Both the position numbers and the translations under genes were made by a program. This document shows, piece by piece, positions 45,457 through 55,327 of a DNA stretch of 64,000 nt; the stretch's first letter is position 1, and every line of letters begins with the position of its first letter. The DNA lies in NCBI RefSeq assembly GCF_003285545.1, contig NZ_QLNV01000002.1:405188-469187 (forward strand), given 5' to 3'. The notes under the pieces were generated by a model, which worked only from the letters and a program-made list of their open reading frames with translations, had not been told where the DNA came from and ran no database searches. This DNA is from Sinomicrobium soli. GTDB taxonomy: Bacteria; Bacteroidota; Bacteroidia; Flavobacteriales; Flavobacteriaceae.

Positions 45457-47856
45457 ATGATACGGAATTATCTTAAAATAGCGTGGCGCAATATTAAAAA
45501 GAGGAAAAGTATAGCTTTTATCCATATTACAGGACTGGCTATAGGCTTTACCTGTGCCACTCTTATTTTTCTGTTTATCAGCTTCCATCTGTCGTTTGAT
45601 AATTTTCATCGAAATTCCAATCGTATATACAGGCTGGTTACCGAAATACACAGAGAAGATATCAGGTATAAAGCTACAGTTCCTCCCGGACTTCCCAATG
45701 TGTTTAAAAACAATTATAGCTTTGCTGAAAAAGTCACCAAAATAGTAGACTGGGATGAGCAATTGATCACCGTGAAATCCGGAGATTCGCAGGAATCCTA
45801 CAAAGCTAAAACAGCTTTTACCGAACCTGATTTTTTCCGGATTTTCAACTTTCCACTCCTGCACAAGAATTTTTCGGACGAACTGGACGCTCCCAACACT
45901 GCCGTAATTACACCGCAAGCAGCGCAGAAGCTGTTCGGGGACACCCCCCCTATCGGAAAGACTTTTGTCTGGAACAACGAGGAAACCGTGCTGGTTACGG
46001 GAGTTCTAAGAAACCTGCCGGAGAACACGATGTTTACCTCAGAAGTATTTATCTCCCTTAATACACTGCGAAACTCCTGGGTGAGCAAGGAAACCTGGAC
46101 CGGAACCAGTTCGTCTCTACAGAGTTTTGCCCTTCTGCACCCCGGTCAGCATCCGGCAGACATCGAACAAGTAATGAAATCTTTCAATGCCATATACCTT
46201 CCAGATGCTGATAAGGATGAATACACTTATAAATTACAGCCCTTTAACAGCATACATCTCGACACACAATATTCCGGAGGAATTTCCAAAGAATTACTGT
46301 GGACACTCGGGATAGTGGGGATACTTCTGCTCCTTATCGCCTGTATCAATTTTATCAATATCGCAGCAGCCCAGTCCGCTTATCGTTCGAAGGAAATCGG
46401 CCTGAGAAAAGTGTTGGGAGGTTTCCGGAAGCAACTCCTGCTCCAGTTCCTGACCGAAACTTTCCTTATTACGCTCATCGCTCTTATAGTCGGATTGGGA
46501 CTAAGTATCGTATTATTACCCTACTTCAATAACATTTTCGGTTTATCACTTTCTGTATCCGGACTTCTGACTTTACCTTTTACCATCTTCTTTATCATAC
46601 TCCTTCTCGGAATTCCGGTGCTTGCCGGAAGTTATCCGGGAATTATCCTGGCGAGGATTGCACCCGTACTGGCATTAAAACAAAAACTGACCCAAAAAGA
46701 TACCGGAGGGGTAATGACCCGTCAGGTACTTATTACCGGGCAATTTATTGTTTCCATCATTTTAATTGCTATCATGCTGCTCATCTCAAAGCAGATCAGG
46801 TATGCCACACAATCGGATCTGGGATTTGATCCTTCTGCGATAGTCATGGCCGGCCTTCCTGATCTGCCCGATGAAAAAATGAAAGCTTCGGGATTGACAA
46901 GCCTGAAAAGCGAAATACTCAGGTCTCCCTATATAGAAGAGGCCTCCGTATGTTTTACAAGCCCGGGAGCCCCGATTAACGGATGGGGAACTGACGTCAG
47001 TTTCAATGGAAACCCCGGACAGGAAAAGTTTCTCATCGAATCGAAAATGGGGGACAAAGATTATTTGAAAACTTTCGGGATCAGACTTGTAGCCGGCCGG
47101 AATTTTATACAGAAAGACAGCACGGACGAAGTGTTGGTAAACGAGACCTTTGGAAAAAAAATCGGGATAAACGATCCGGAAGAATTGATAGGCAAATCGA
47201 TAACGATCAGTGAAGATTATATACACGGCCGTATTGTAGGAGTCGTAGAAGATTTTCACGACAAGGATTTCCGGCAGAACATCAGCCCCGTATTTATTGC
47301 CTGGGACCCTGATCGTGCGTATAATGAACTCGGAATAAAAATAAACCGTACCCATGCGGCAGAAGCGATCCGCCATATCCGGAACGTGTGGTCTTCACAT
47401 TTCCCGGATTATATTTTCGAATATCATTTTCTGGATGAGCGCATAGCAGAAATGTACGAATCGGAACAACAGTTTCTGGCCCTGACCAGAATATTCTCCC
47501 TACTGGCTATCTTTATTTGTAGTATGGGCATCTACGGACTGATATCCCTGTTCGTCTCACAGAAGACCAAAGAGATCGGCATCAGAAAAGTTCTGGGAGG
47601 AAAAGTCTTTAACATTCTGAAACTATTCTCAAGAGATTTTCTGAAGATGATAACCATAGCCGGACTTATCGCTGGCCCCATAGCCTGGTATTTTATAAAC
47701 AAATGGTTACAGCATTATACGTACAGAACAACAGTAAGCTGGTGGATATTCATTTTACCTATTGGATGTATGCTGCTATTAAGCCTGGTCATTATAACCT
47801 GTAAAGGATATAAAGCAGCCATGAGCAACCCGGCCAAAAGTCTTAGAACAGAGTGA
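45457..47856 (+). CDS. FtsX/MacB-type ABC permease, array copy 3
   Basis: A 799-residue double-FtsX permease. The first seven residues match the array (MIRNYLKIAWRN), then it departs (IKKRKSIAFIHITGLAIGFT). Cores are SAYRSKEIGLRKVLGGFRKQ and KTKEIGIRKVLGGKVFNIL; the tail is NPAKSLRTE. It is the most divergent of the four in its periplasmic domains and is bracketed by the two 164-bp near-identical repeats. Recombination between them would remove exactly this gene plus one repeat. Confidence 0.93.
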   Translation: MIRNYLKIAWRNIKKRKSIAFIHITGLAIGFTCATLIFLFISFHLSFDNFHRNSNRIYRLVTEIHREDIRYKATVPPGLPNVFKNNYSFAEKVTKIVDWDEQLITVKSGDSQESYKAKTAFTEPDFFRIFNFPLLHKNFSDELDAPNTAVITPQAAQKLFGDTPPIGKTFVWNNEETVLVTGVLRNLPENTMFTSEVFISLNTLRNSWVSKETWTGTSSSLQSFALLHPGQHPADIEQVMKSFNAIYLPDADKDEYTYKLQPFNSIHLDTQYSGGISKELLWTLGIVGILLLLIACINFINIAAAQSAYRSKEIGLRKVLGGFRKQLLLQFLTETFLITLIALIVGLGLSIVLLPYFNNIFGLSLSVSGLLTLPFTIFFIILLLGIPVLAGSYPGIILARIAPVLALKQKLTQKDTGGVMTRQVLITGQFIVSIILIAIMLLISKQIRYATQSDLGFDPSAIVMAGLPDLPDEKMKASGLTSLKSEILRSPYIEEASVCFTSPGAPINGWGTDVSFNGNPGQEKFLIESKMGDKDYLKTFGIRLVAGRNFIQKDSTDEVLVNETFGKKIGINDPEELIGKSITISEDYIHGRIVGVVEDFHDKDFRQNISPVFIAWDPDRAYNELGIKINRTHAAEAIRHIRNVWSSHFPDYIFEYHFLDERIAEMYESEQQFLALTRIFSLLAIFICSMGIYGLISLFVSQKTKEIGIRKVLGGKVFNILKLFSRDFLKMITIAGLIAGPIAWYFINKWLQHYTYRTTVSWWIFILPIGCMLLLSLVIITCKGYKAAMSNPAKSLRTE

Positions 47857-48020
47857 TGGGGTTCGGTAGTTACTGGTTACAGGTTACAGCCGGTGGTTTC
47901 AACAGCACAAAGGAAGCTCCGGAGATTCCTCCCCCGACCAAGGGCCGGGACAGGCACTACGGTCAGGATAACAGTCCGCCCCAAACTAAAAAACGAACAA
48001 CTAAGAACTAAAAAACTAAT
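47857..48020 (+). repeat. Permease-array repeat, copy 4 (164 bp, near-identical to copy 3)
   Basis: It has the same length and order as copy 3, with changes only at about four bases: one near the 5' end and three in the last 40 bases. A short remnant (GGGAGTTACAGGTTGCAGG) after the fourth permease at about 50393 may be a fifth, eroded copy. Confidence 0.9.
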
Positions 48021-50384
48021 ATGATACGGAACTATCTTAAAATAGCCTGGAGGAACCTGTGGAAGAATAAAGGATATTCCCTCCTTAATATCGGCGGACT
48101 GGCCATAGGAATGGCGGCGGCCATACTGATTTTGCTTATGGTACGGCAGGAGCGGAGTATGGATATGTTCCACCACAAAAAGGACCGGTTGTATATCGCG
48201 GGGAACCAGTCGGAATTTGACGGTGAAACAGCGACCTGGTTTGCTACCCCTAAACCCCTGGCCCCGGCTCTGAAGGAAGAATTCCCGGAGATCGTACATA
48301 CCGCCAGGTACACGTCCAACAGTGACTTCCTGTTGCGTTCAAAAGACCGGAAAAACACGGTGCGATCGGCTTTTATCGATCCGGAATTCCTGGAAATGTT
48401 CGACTTCCCCCTGCTGGAAGGTGATCCGGACCACCTCTTCGATCACCCGGACAATATTGTCCTGACGGCCTCCACGGCAAAAAAGCTTTTCGGTACCGAC
48501 CGGCAGCTTGCCGGAAAAACCGTAAAAATAGACAGTACCGATTACGCCACGGTTACAGGGGTTCTCAGGGACCTGCCCGAAAACACCCAGTTCCGGTTCG
48601 AAGCCATACTCCCCTGGTCCTATATGGAAAAACTGGGCTGGAGCGATGACTTCTGGGGCAACAATTCGGTAGCCACCTTTATAGAGCTGGCCCCTGCCGC
48701 GAGCCCGGGCCAGGTCGGGGAGAAAATACGGGATATTACCATAAGACGAAGCAATCACGAGGAAAGTAATGAGGTGATCCTTCACGGTATTCCGGACTGG
48801 TGGTTACGTTCGCGCTACGAAAACGGAAAAATAGCCGGCGGGCGTATAGAGATGGTTCGCCTGTTTACCCTTATCGCCTGTTTTATCCTGTTTATAGCCT
48901 GTATCAATTTTATGAACCTCAGCACGGCCCGCAGTGAAAAGCGGGCACGTGAGGTGGGCGTCAGGAAAGTGTCAGGGGCAGGACGACACGCCCTTATCGG
49001 GCAATTCCTGGGAGAATCCGTTCTCATGGCATTCCTGTCGGGAATCCTGGCCACAGGTATTGTAATACTCGGGTTGCCGTATTTTAATACGCTGCTTTCG
49101 CATCCGCTCCACCCAGGCATCGACGATCCTTCGTTATGGGTATTCTTAGCGGGGATCATTCTGGCGACCGGTATCCTGGCCGGGGCTTATCCTGCCTTTT
49201 TCCTGTCTTCATTTAACCCCGCCAGGGTACTTAAGGGCAGCCTGAAGGGAAACAGGGGCAACTTTAACCCCAGAAAGATACTGGTCATCACACAATTCAC
49301 CATTGCCATAGTCCTTATCGTAAGTACGATAGTCATTCACCGGCAGATAGCCTATGCACAGGACAGGGAAAACGGGTATGACCGCAATAACCTGATCTAC
49401 GTCATGGAACAAGGCGATATTCCCAAAAGGGCGCACCTGATCAAGGACGAACTGCTCCGCAGGAATATAGCACAATCCGTAAGCCGTGCCGGTTCTCCCG
49501 TTACCGAGGCCTGGAGCAATGGCTGGGGCATGGAGTGGAAAGGAAAAAAGGAAGGGGACAAAACCATATTCGATCGCTATTACGGCGATGAAGACCTGGT
49601 AGCAACCCTGGGACTGACCCTGGTGGAAGGACGGGATTTCGACCTGAGTGAATTCCCTACGGATTCTACAGCCATGCTGCTCAATGAAGCAGCCGTAAAA
49701 GCTATGGGATTCAAAAATCCTATCGGGCAGATCGTGAAGGATAACGACGTAGACTGGCATGTGGTAGGCGTAGTCAAAGACTTTATAATCCGCTCTCCCT
49801 ACGATCCCATAGTCCCCATGATTATAGGCGGTTCCGGCGGGTGGTTCAATGCCCTGCACATCAGGTTCAATCCTTCCCTGAATACGGCAACGGCACTTTC
49901 GCTTACCCGTGAAGTATTTGAAAAGTACAACCCCGATTATCCCTTCTTCTATCATTTTGTAGATGAAGCCTATGCCCGGAAATTCGAAGATTCCAGACGC
50001 AAGGGAAAACTCGCCGCCCTGTTTGCCTTCCTCACCATTTTCATTTCCTGCCTGGGGCTCTTCGGCCTGGCAGCCTATATGGCCGAAAACCGTACCAAGG
50101 AGATCGGGGTACGCAAGGTACTCGGGGCCTCGGTCAGTTCCATAGCAGGGTTATTGTCAAAAGAATTTATACTCCTGGTCCTCGCAGCATGTGCCATAGC
50201 CTTCCCCATTGCATACTGGGCCATGAGCAGGTTCCTGCAGGACTTCGATTACCGCATCTCCCTCGGCTGGGATGTTTTCGCCATAGCCGGAACAGGTGCC
50301 GTGGTACTCGCCCTCGCCACCGTGAGTTTCCAGGCAGTAAGAGCCGCCACGGCCAACCCCGTCAAATCGCTGAAAACGGAGTGA
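48021..50384 (+). CDS. FtsX/MacB-type ABC permease, array copy 4
   Basis: A 787-residue double-FtsX permease: start MIRNYLKIAWRNLWKNKGYS, first core TARSEKRAREVGVRKVSGAG, second core RTKEIGVRKVLGASVSSIAG, tail NPVKSLKTE. Its coding sequence is clearly richer in G and C than copies 2 and 3, in keeping with the ATPase and TolC genes after it. It is followed after 179 bp by the second ATPase gene. Confidence 0.93.
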   Translation: MIRNYLKIAWRNLWKNKGYSLLNIGGLAIGMAAAILILLMVRQERSMDMFHHKKDRLYIAGNQSEFDGETATWFATPKPLAPALKEEFPEIVHTARYTSNSDFLLRSKDRKNTVRSAFIDPEFLEMFDFPLLEGDPDHLFDHPDNIVLTASTAKKLFGTDRQLAGKTVKIDSTDYATVTGVLRDLPENTQFRFEAILPWSYMEKLGWSDDFWGNNSVATFIELAPAASPGQVGEKIRDITIRRSNHEESNEVILHGIPDWWLRSRYENGKIAGGRIEMVRLFTLIACFILFIACINFMNLSTARSEKRAREVGVRKVSGAGRHALIGQFLGESVLMAFLSGILATGIVILGLPYFNTLLSHPLHPGIDDPSLWVFLAGIILATGILAGAYPAFFLSSFNPARVLKGSLKGNRGNFNPRKILVITQFTIAIVLIVSTIVIHRQIAYAQDRENGYDRNNLIYVMEQGDIPKRAHLIKDELLRRNIAQSVSRAGSPVTEAWSNGWGMEWKGKKEGDKTIFDRYYGDEDLVATLGLTLVEGRDFDLSEFPTDSTAMLLNEAAVKAMGFKNPIGQIVKDNDVDWHVVGVVKDFIIRSPYDPIVPMIIGGSGGWFNALHIRFNPSLNTATALSLTREVFEKYNPDYPFFYHFVDEAYARKFEDSRRKGKLAALFAFLTIFISCLGLFGLAAYMAENRTKEIGVRKVLGASVSSIAGLLSKEFILLVLAACAIAFPIAYWAMSRFLQDFDYRISLGWDVFAIAGTGAVVLALATVSFQAVRAATANPVKSLKTE

Positions 50385-50563
50385 TGGAGTCGGGGAGTTA
50401 CAGGTTGCAGGTTGCGTTGCCCGAATACGGACACTTTCTGTCCGGTATCGGACAATACATCCTGTAACAAAAAAACATAACACACTGATTACATAATAGT
50501 TATTTTTTTGGCCCGGTAGGTGCGATTCGGAGTACCACAGCATCACATAAAAGATAAAATCAC

Positions 50564-51232
50564 ATGCTACTACAACTAAACAACATCTTTAAATGGGTAA
50601 ACAACGGGGGAAATACGACCTTCCTGCTCAAAGATATCAACCTCACCGTGGAAGAAGGGGAGTTTATCTCCATAATGGGGCCTTCCGGCTCGGGAAAGAC
50701 CACCCTGCTCAATGTGATCGGGATGCTCGACGGGTTTAATGAAGGGGAATATCACTTTCTGGAAAAATCCGTACACCAACTCAGGGAAAAACACCGTTCC
50801 GCCCTGTATAAGGAATACATCGGTTTTGTGTTCCAGGCCTATCACCTTATCGACGAGCTCACGGTGTATGAAAACATAGAAACGCCGCTATTGTATAAAA
50901 AATTCAAGACCGCCGAACGTAAGGCATTAGTGGCCGATATGCTGGACCGGTTCCATATCGTAGGCAAGAAGGACCTTTTCCCGGAACAATTGAGCGGCGG
51001 ACAACAGCAACTCGTAGGCATTGCCCGGGCCCTTGTTTCCAGGCCGAAACTCATACTGGCCGACGAACCTACCGGGAACCTCAACTCCCGGCAGGGAGAG
51101 GAGATCATGGACCTCTTTAAGAAACTCAATGAAGAGGGGGTAACTGTCATACAGGTCACCCATTCCGAAAAAAATGCAGCCTACGGATCGCGGGTCATCG
51201 AGTTGCTGGACGGGCGAAACGTTACACCGTAA
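50564..51232 (+). CDS. ABC transporter ATP-binding protein, LolD/MacB type (second copy, altered motifs)
   Basis: A 222-residue ATPase. Walker A (GPSGSGKTT), the Q-loop ([20 protein letters not shown]), the Walker B Glu (LILADEPTG) and the H-loop (QVTHSEKN) are intact. Two positions depart from the family: the C-loop reads [14 protein letters not shown], with Leu in place of the near-invariant Arg, and the D-loop reads GNLNS, with Asn in place of Asp. It may thus work as the weaker half of a heterodimer with the first ATPase, or have slowed hydrolysis. It lies between permease 4 and the TolC gene. Confidence 0.92.
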   Translation: MLLQLNNIFKWVNNGGNTTFLLKDINLTVEEGEFISIMGPSGSGKTTLLNVIGMLDGFNEGEYHFLEKSVHQLREKHRSALYKEYIGFVFQAYHLIDELTVYENIETPLLYKKFKTAERKALVADMLDRFHIVGKKDLFPEQLSGGQQQLVGIARALVSRPKLILADEPTGNLNSRQGEEIMDLFKKLNEEGVTVIQVTHSEKNAAYGSRVIELLDGRNVTP

Positions 51233-51332
51233 ACCCCGAAATACCGATACCCGAATTGCTTAAAGTAATGAATACAGGAACCTTATGCGGGATTTCCGCA
51301 AAATGGAATGTACCTGTGCAAACATCATCCAA

Positions 51333-52754
51333 ATGCATATCCTGATCAAATATATCGTTGTACTGCTCACCTTGTGGTGTGCGACACTCTGCGCCCAGGA
51401 AAACACCTCCCCGCTTACCCTGGAGTACTGCCTGGAAACCGCCCTGAAAAACAACCTGGACCTCAAGGGGGCCCGGCTTAAAGCCGGATCTTCGGGGATA
51501 AACTACCGGCAATCCAGGGCCGACCTCCTGCCGGGACTGAACGGCAGCTATAACCTGGGGGTCACCAACGGGCGAAGCATAGACCCCTACACCAACAGCT
51601 ACCTCGACCAGCGGCTGACCTTCTCCAATGCAGGCCTGCAACTCAATGCCGTGGTCTTTAACGGCTTCAGGCTGCTCCATACCATCCGCCGGGAACGCTA
51701 CAGCATGGAAGCCTCCGAAATGGAAGTACAGGAAGCCCGGCAAACCCTTATCCTCGAAATCACCCTCGCCTACCTGCAGATACTCAACAGCAGGGAACTG
51801 CTGAAGCAGGCCAAGGCCCGCGAAGTGACCACCGGCAAACAGCTGGAACGGCTTCGCATCCTGTATGACGAAGGTTCCGGAAATCCCGTGGATTACACGG
51901 ATATGCAGGGACAACTCGCCCTGGACAGGACCGCGGTGGTCGAAGCCCGGAATGCCCTTGAGGTAGCCGTACTCGATCTCCGCAGGCTGATGAATACCGA
52001 CGACGGGGTTCCGGCAAACTTTACCGAAACCGGTCTGGCAGAAAAAACAGCAGCGTATCCCCATTCTGCCGAAACAGTCTATCGCGACGCCCTGGCCAGC
52101 CTTCCCGTGCTCAAAGCCAAGGAATTAAGGCTGGACGCCGCCAGGAACAGCGTTAAGGTGGCCCGCGCAGCATTTATCCCCGAGGTCTCCGTATTCGGCG
52201 AGCTCAACACCAATTACTCCAGTGCTGCCGAATTCCTGAAAGAAAGCGGGAGTTCCGTAACGGAGACCGGCGATTTCGTTTCTGTCGACGGCCAGGAATA
52301 CCCGGTACTCCGGGAAGAAACCCGTTTTACGGGAGAATCCATCAGTTACAACGACCAGTTCAGCAACAACCTCAGCTCCGCCATAGGGGTAGCCGTAAGC
52401 ATCCCCCTGTTCAACGGTTTCAGGGCGAGGAACAATGTGGCCCTTGAAAAGATAAAAATGGAAGAATCCCGGTTAGACCTTGAAAACACCACCCTGGAAC
52501 TCCGGCAGGCCATCTCACAGGCCCACCTGGACATGCGATCGGCATATGACCGCTACCATATCCTCTCGGAACAGGTAGCGGCCTATGAAGCCTCGTTCCG
52601 GGTCAACGAGGTCCGTTTTAACAACGGGGTGTCCAATATCGTGGAATACCTCACCAGCAAGAACAATATGGACAACGCCCGCATCGCCCTGGCCAACGCC
52701 CGGTACGAATATATGCTACGCGTACGGGTGCTGGACTATTACCGTGGGATATAG
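51333..52754 (+). CDS. TolC-family outer-membrane protein of the ABC export island
   Basis: A 473-residue outer-membrane channel. The ATG at 51333 opens a signal peptide (MHILIKYIVVLLTLWCATLC-AQ); earlier ATGs at 51285 and 51303 would precede it with a non-signal segment. OEP helices are clear: LTLEYCLETALKNNLDLKGA at the start and NNLSSAIGVAVSIPLFNGFR near the second strand region. It gives the adaptor, ATPases and permeases an exit through the outer membrane. Its stop codon directly abuts the stop of the convergent metalloprotease gene, with no terminator between them. Confidence 0.93.
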   Translation: MHILIKYIVVLLTLWCATLCAQENTSPLTLEYCLETALKNNLDLKGARLKAGSSGINYRQSRADLLPGLNGSYNLGVTNGRSIDPYTNSYLDQRLTFSNAGLQLNAVVFNGFRLLHTIRRERYSMEASEMEVQEARQTLILEITLAYLQILNSRELLKQAKAREVTTGKQLERLRILYDEGSGNPVDYTDMQGQLALDRTAVVEARNALEVAVLDLRRLMNTDDGVPANFTETGLAEKTAAYPHSAETVYRDALASLPVLKAKELRLDAARNSVKVARAAFIPEVSVFGELNTNYSSAAEFLKESGSSVTETGDFVSVDGQEYPVLREETRFTGESISYNDQFSNNLSSAIGVAVSIPLFNGFRARNNVALEKIKMEESRLDLENTTLELRQAISQAHLDMRSAYDRYHILSEQVAAYEASFRVNEVRFNNGVSNIVEYLTSKNNMDNARIALANARYEYMLRVRVLDYYRGI

Positions 52755-55325
52755 CTATTGTTCACCATCCTGAACAGACATTCCCATCTGGAACGGGTAG
52801 ATCTGCAGGGGCAGTTTTTCTTCGCCCACGGCATCCCTTATCTGCCTGTATATAAACTGGTAATGCATCCTGGTCATGGAATCGCGGGTAAAGGGGATGC
52901 TCCTTTTCAGCCTGTCTTCCAGGGTCATCAGGCGTGCCAGGGCTATGGCCCGTACATCGGTATGCAGGGTACTCCCCTCCGAGAGCTTGGCCAGCAGGGC
53001 ATCTATAAAACCTCCCTTGGGCTCTTTGGGGTTATACAGGGTAAGTATGCTGGCCACATAGGCTTTCTGAATGCTCCTTCGGTACGGATCGACCGGCATA
53101 TTGGATTCCAGCTCCTTCCAGACCAGTCCGCTTACATCCGCTACAAATTCCTCGGGCATATACGGCTCTTCATACTTATAGCGGTCGGCGATAAACTCCA
53201 TACGGCTCAACCGGCTTCCCCCGAGCAGGGTGGTCATCACCCCTTCCATGGTCTTGGAAAAGTTCTTTTTGGACAAGGGGGCTTCTATCTTGTTGACCAC
53301 ATCACCGTACAACAGCCAGGAAGGTTCGTGAAAGACATAGGTATCTATAAAATCGAGGGCCTCCTTCTGCCTCGTTTTGTCCACAGGGGCATATACATCT
53401 CCCTGATCTCCTATGGTTTTGGGGGTGACGTAAAGTCCGCCGATATTTTTCAGGACGTGCGTTACGTATTTGTCATACTGCCGGTACACGGCATTGTACA
53501 CCTCTTCCAGGCCTTCGTAATCATCACTCTTGTCTTCCCGGGTCCACTCCAGTAACTCGGGCACCACACGCTGCAGGTTCTTGATGCCATACGCACTGGC
53601 GATCACGGCATTGTCTCCGAGGTCTTCCGATTGCGATCGGGGGTCAAAATCCCTTCCTTCTCCGCCAAACCAAAGGCGGGGGTTGGCCGAAATGCTGTCT
53701 GTCGCCCACTGGCTCAGCAGTTCCTTTTCCTCATCAGGAGACATCTGCCCCGGGAACCGCGAATAGCCCCATTGTATGGCCCATTTGTCGTAATCCCCTA
53801 TCCTCGGCATCATCCCTTTTATGGAAATGTGGTCTTCCGGCTGCGCCACATAATTAAACCGGGCATAATCCATAATGGAACTGGTGTGCCCGTGTTTTTC
53901 CAGCCAGGCACTGTCCCTGAGCTTTTCCACGGGGGTCGCGTGGCTGGCCCCCATATTATGGCGCAGTCCCAGGGTATGCCCTACCTCATGCGAGGCCACA
54001 AAACGGATCAGTTCCCCCATAAGCTCATCGTCGAATTTCATCTTCCGCGCACGCGGATCGATCACCCCGGCCTGTACCATATACCAGTTGTGCAGCAGGT
54101 TCATCACATTGTGATACCAGCCTATATGGCTTTCCATGATCTCCCCGCTCCTGGGGTCTGTGATATTGGGGCCATAGGCATTCCTGACCGGTGAAGCAAA
54201 ATAACGGATTACCGAGAACCGCGCATCTTCCAGGCTCATGCTGTCGTTGTCTTCCGGCCATTCCCTTCCCACGATGGCATTTTTAAACCCGGCCTGTTCA
54301 AAGGCCTCCTGCCAGTCGTTAACTCCCTGTATCAGGTAAGACCTCCATTTTTCGGGCGTAGCGGGGTCGATGTAAAACACTATGGCCTTTTCGGGCTCTA
54401 CGAGTTCTCCCCTTTTCCATCGCTCCATGTCTTCCTCCTTAGGTTCCAGCCGCCACCGGTGAATATAGGTATTGCGGTCGGCCCGCTGCTGGTCATCACC
54501 ATATTCCCAGTAGGAACTGGCAAAATAGCCCACCCTGTTGTCGAAATAGCGCTTTTTCATGGGCACCTTCGGCAGCAGTACGATGGAATTATTGATCTCT
54601 ACCGTGACCACCCCTGAAAGCACCGCAGCCGGAAGGTTCTCCCTCTTGTCTTCCGATATTTTGGCCTTATAGGTCTTTACCGTCTTGATCTCGGTATTGA
54701 TGGGATAGGTATTGATATCCCTGATATACGACTTGTCTTTTTCCAGGGACAGCAGGTTCAGTTTCTTTTTCTGTTCGTCCGACAAACTCAACAAGGCATT
54801 TTCACTGTTTATAAAGTTTGTCACATCGATCACATACGACTTGTCCTTTCCTTTTATGGCTTCGATATCAAAAGCCTCCATTATAGGAGAAGCACTCGAA
54901 TTGTTTACCGCCCTTGAAATGGCATCCTCCTCACTGGCCTTGCTCACCAGGGTCTGTACACGCAGGAAGATCTTATTGGCCGGACCTTTTTCAAACCAGA
55001 TGGTCTTTTCCCCGATCTCCTCTCCCCCGTAGGCGGGCGCCCCTGCGGGAGTCTTTATAAACCGCGATACGACCAGCATCTCCCGCTGCAACAGGCTGTC
55101 GGGGATCTCGAGATAATAGGTCTGGTCTACCCGGTGTACATCCATCAATCCCTTATGGCTTACCGCCTCTTTGGTGATCACCTTGTCATAGGGTTTGGTC
55201 TCGCTCTGGGTATAGGCTTTTTCCGAAGCGGTTCCTGCAACTTCTTTCTTTTTCAGGACACTGCAGGAACTGACAAGACACAGTACCCATAGCAATCCGG
55301 CAACACTCTTTTTCATAGTCTGCAT
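52755..55325 (-). CDS. Zinc-dependent metalloprotease lipoprotein (DUF5117/DUF5118/DUF4953 type)
   Basis: An 856-residue exported protease. The signal ends in the lipobox LVSSC (an alternative ATG at 55316, MKKSVAGLL, is equally good). The N-terminal third corresponds to the DUF5118/DUF5117 domains (YDKVITKEAVSHKGLMDVHR, YLEIPDSLLQREMLVVSRF). The catalytic domain carries the metzincin motif HEVGHTLGLRH with its three zinc His and the catalytic Glu. It starts 2 bp after the susD stop, so it is part of the susC-susD operon. This suggests that peptides made by the protease are the substrate of the SusCD importer. Confidence 0.92.
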   Translation of the reverse strand: MQTMKKSVAGLLWVLCLVSSCSVLKKKEVAGTASEKAYTQSETKPYDKVITKEAVSHKGLMDVHRVDQTYYLEIPDSLLQREMLVVSRFIKTPAGAPAYGGEEIGEKTIWFEKGPANKIFLRVQTLVSKASEEDAISRAVNNSSASPIMEAFDIEAIKGKDKSYVIDVTNFINSENALLSLSDEQKKKLNLLSLEKDKSYIRDINTYPINTEIKTVKTYKAKISEDKRENLPAAVLSGVVTVEINNSIVLLPKVPMKKRYFDNRVGYFASSYWEYGDDQQRADRNTYIHRWRLEPKEEDMERWKRGELVEPEKAIVFYIDPATPEKWRSYLIQGVNDWQEAFEQAGFKNAIVGREWPEDNDSMSLEDARFSVIRYFASPVRNAYGPNITDPRSGEIMESHIGWYHNVMNLLHNWYMVQAGVIDPRARKMKFDDELMGELIRFVASHEVGHTLGLRHNMGASHATPVEKLRDSAWLEKHGHTSSIMDYARFNYVAQPEDHISIKGMMPRIGDYDKWAIQWGYSRFPGQMSPDEEKELLSQWATDSISANPRLWFGGEGRDFDPRSQSEDLGDNAVIASAYGIKNLQRVVPELLEWTREDKSDDYEGLEEVYNAVYRQYDKYVTHVLKNIGGLYVTPKTIGDQGDVYAPVDKTRQKEALDFIDTYVFHEPSWLLYGDVVNKIEAPLSKKNFSKTMEGVMTTLLGGSRLSRMEFIADRYKYEEPYMPEEFVADVSGLVWKELESNMPVDPYRRSIQKAYVASILTLYNPKEPKGGFIDALLAKLSEGSTLHTDVRAIALARLMTLEDRLKRSIPFTRDSMTRMHYQFIYRQIRDAVGEEKLPLQIYPFQMGMSVQDGEQ

Positions 55326-55327
55326 TT

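Noticed and set aside
45238..45918. Open frame on the minus strand repeated near 47877-48299
   Set aside because: The shared protein sequence comes only from the duplicated intergenic repeat, not from a gene family.
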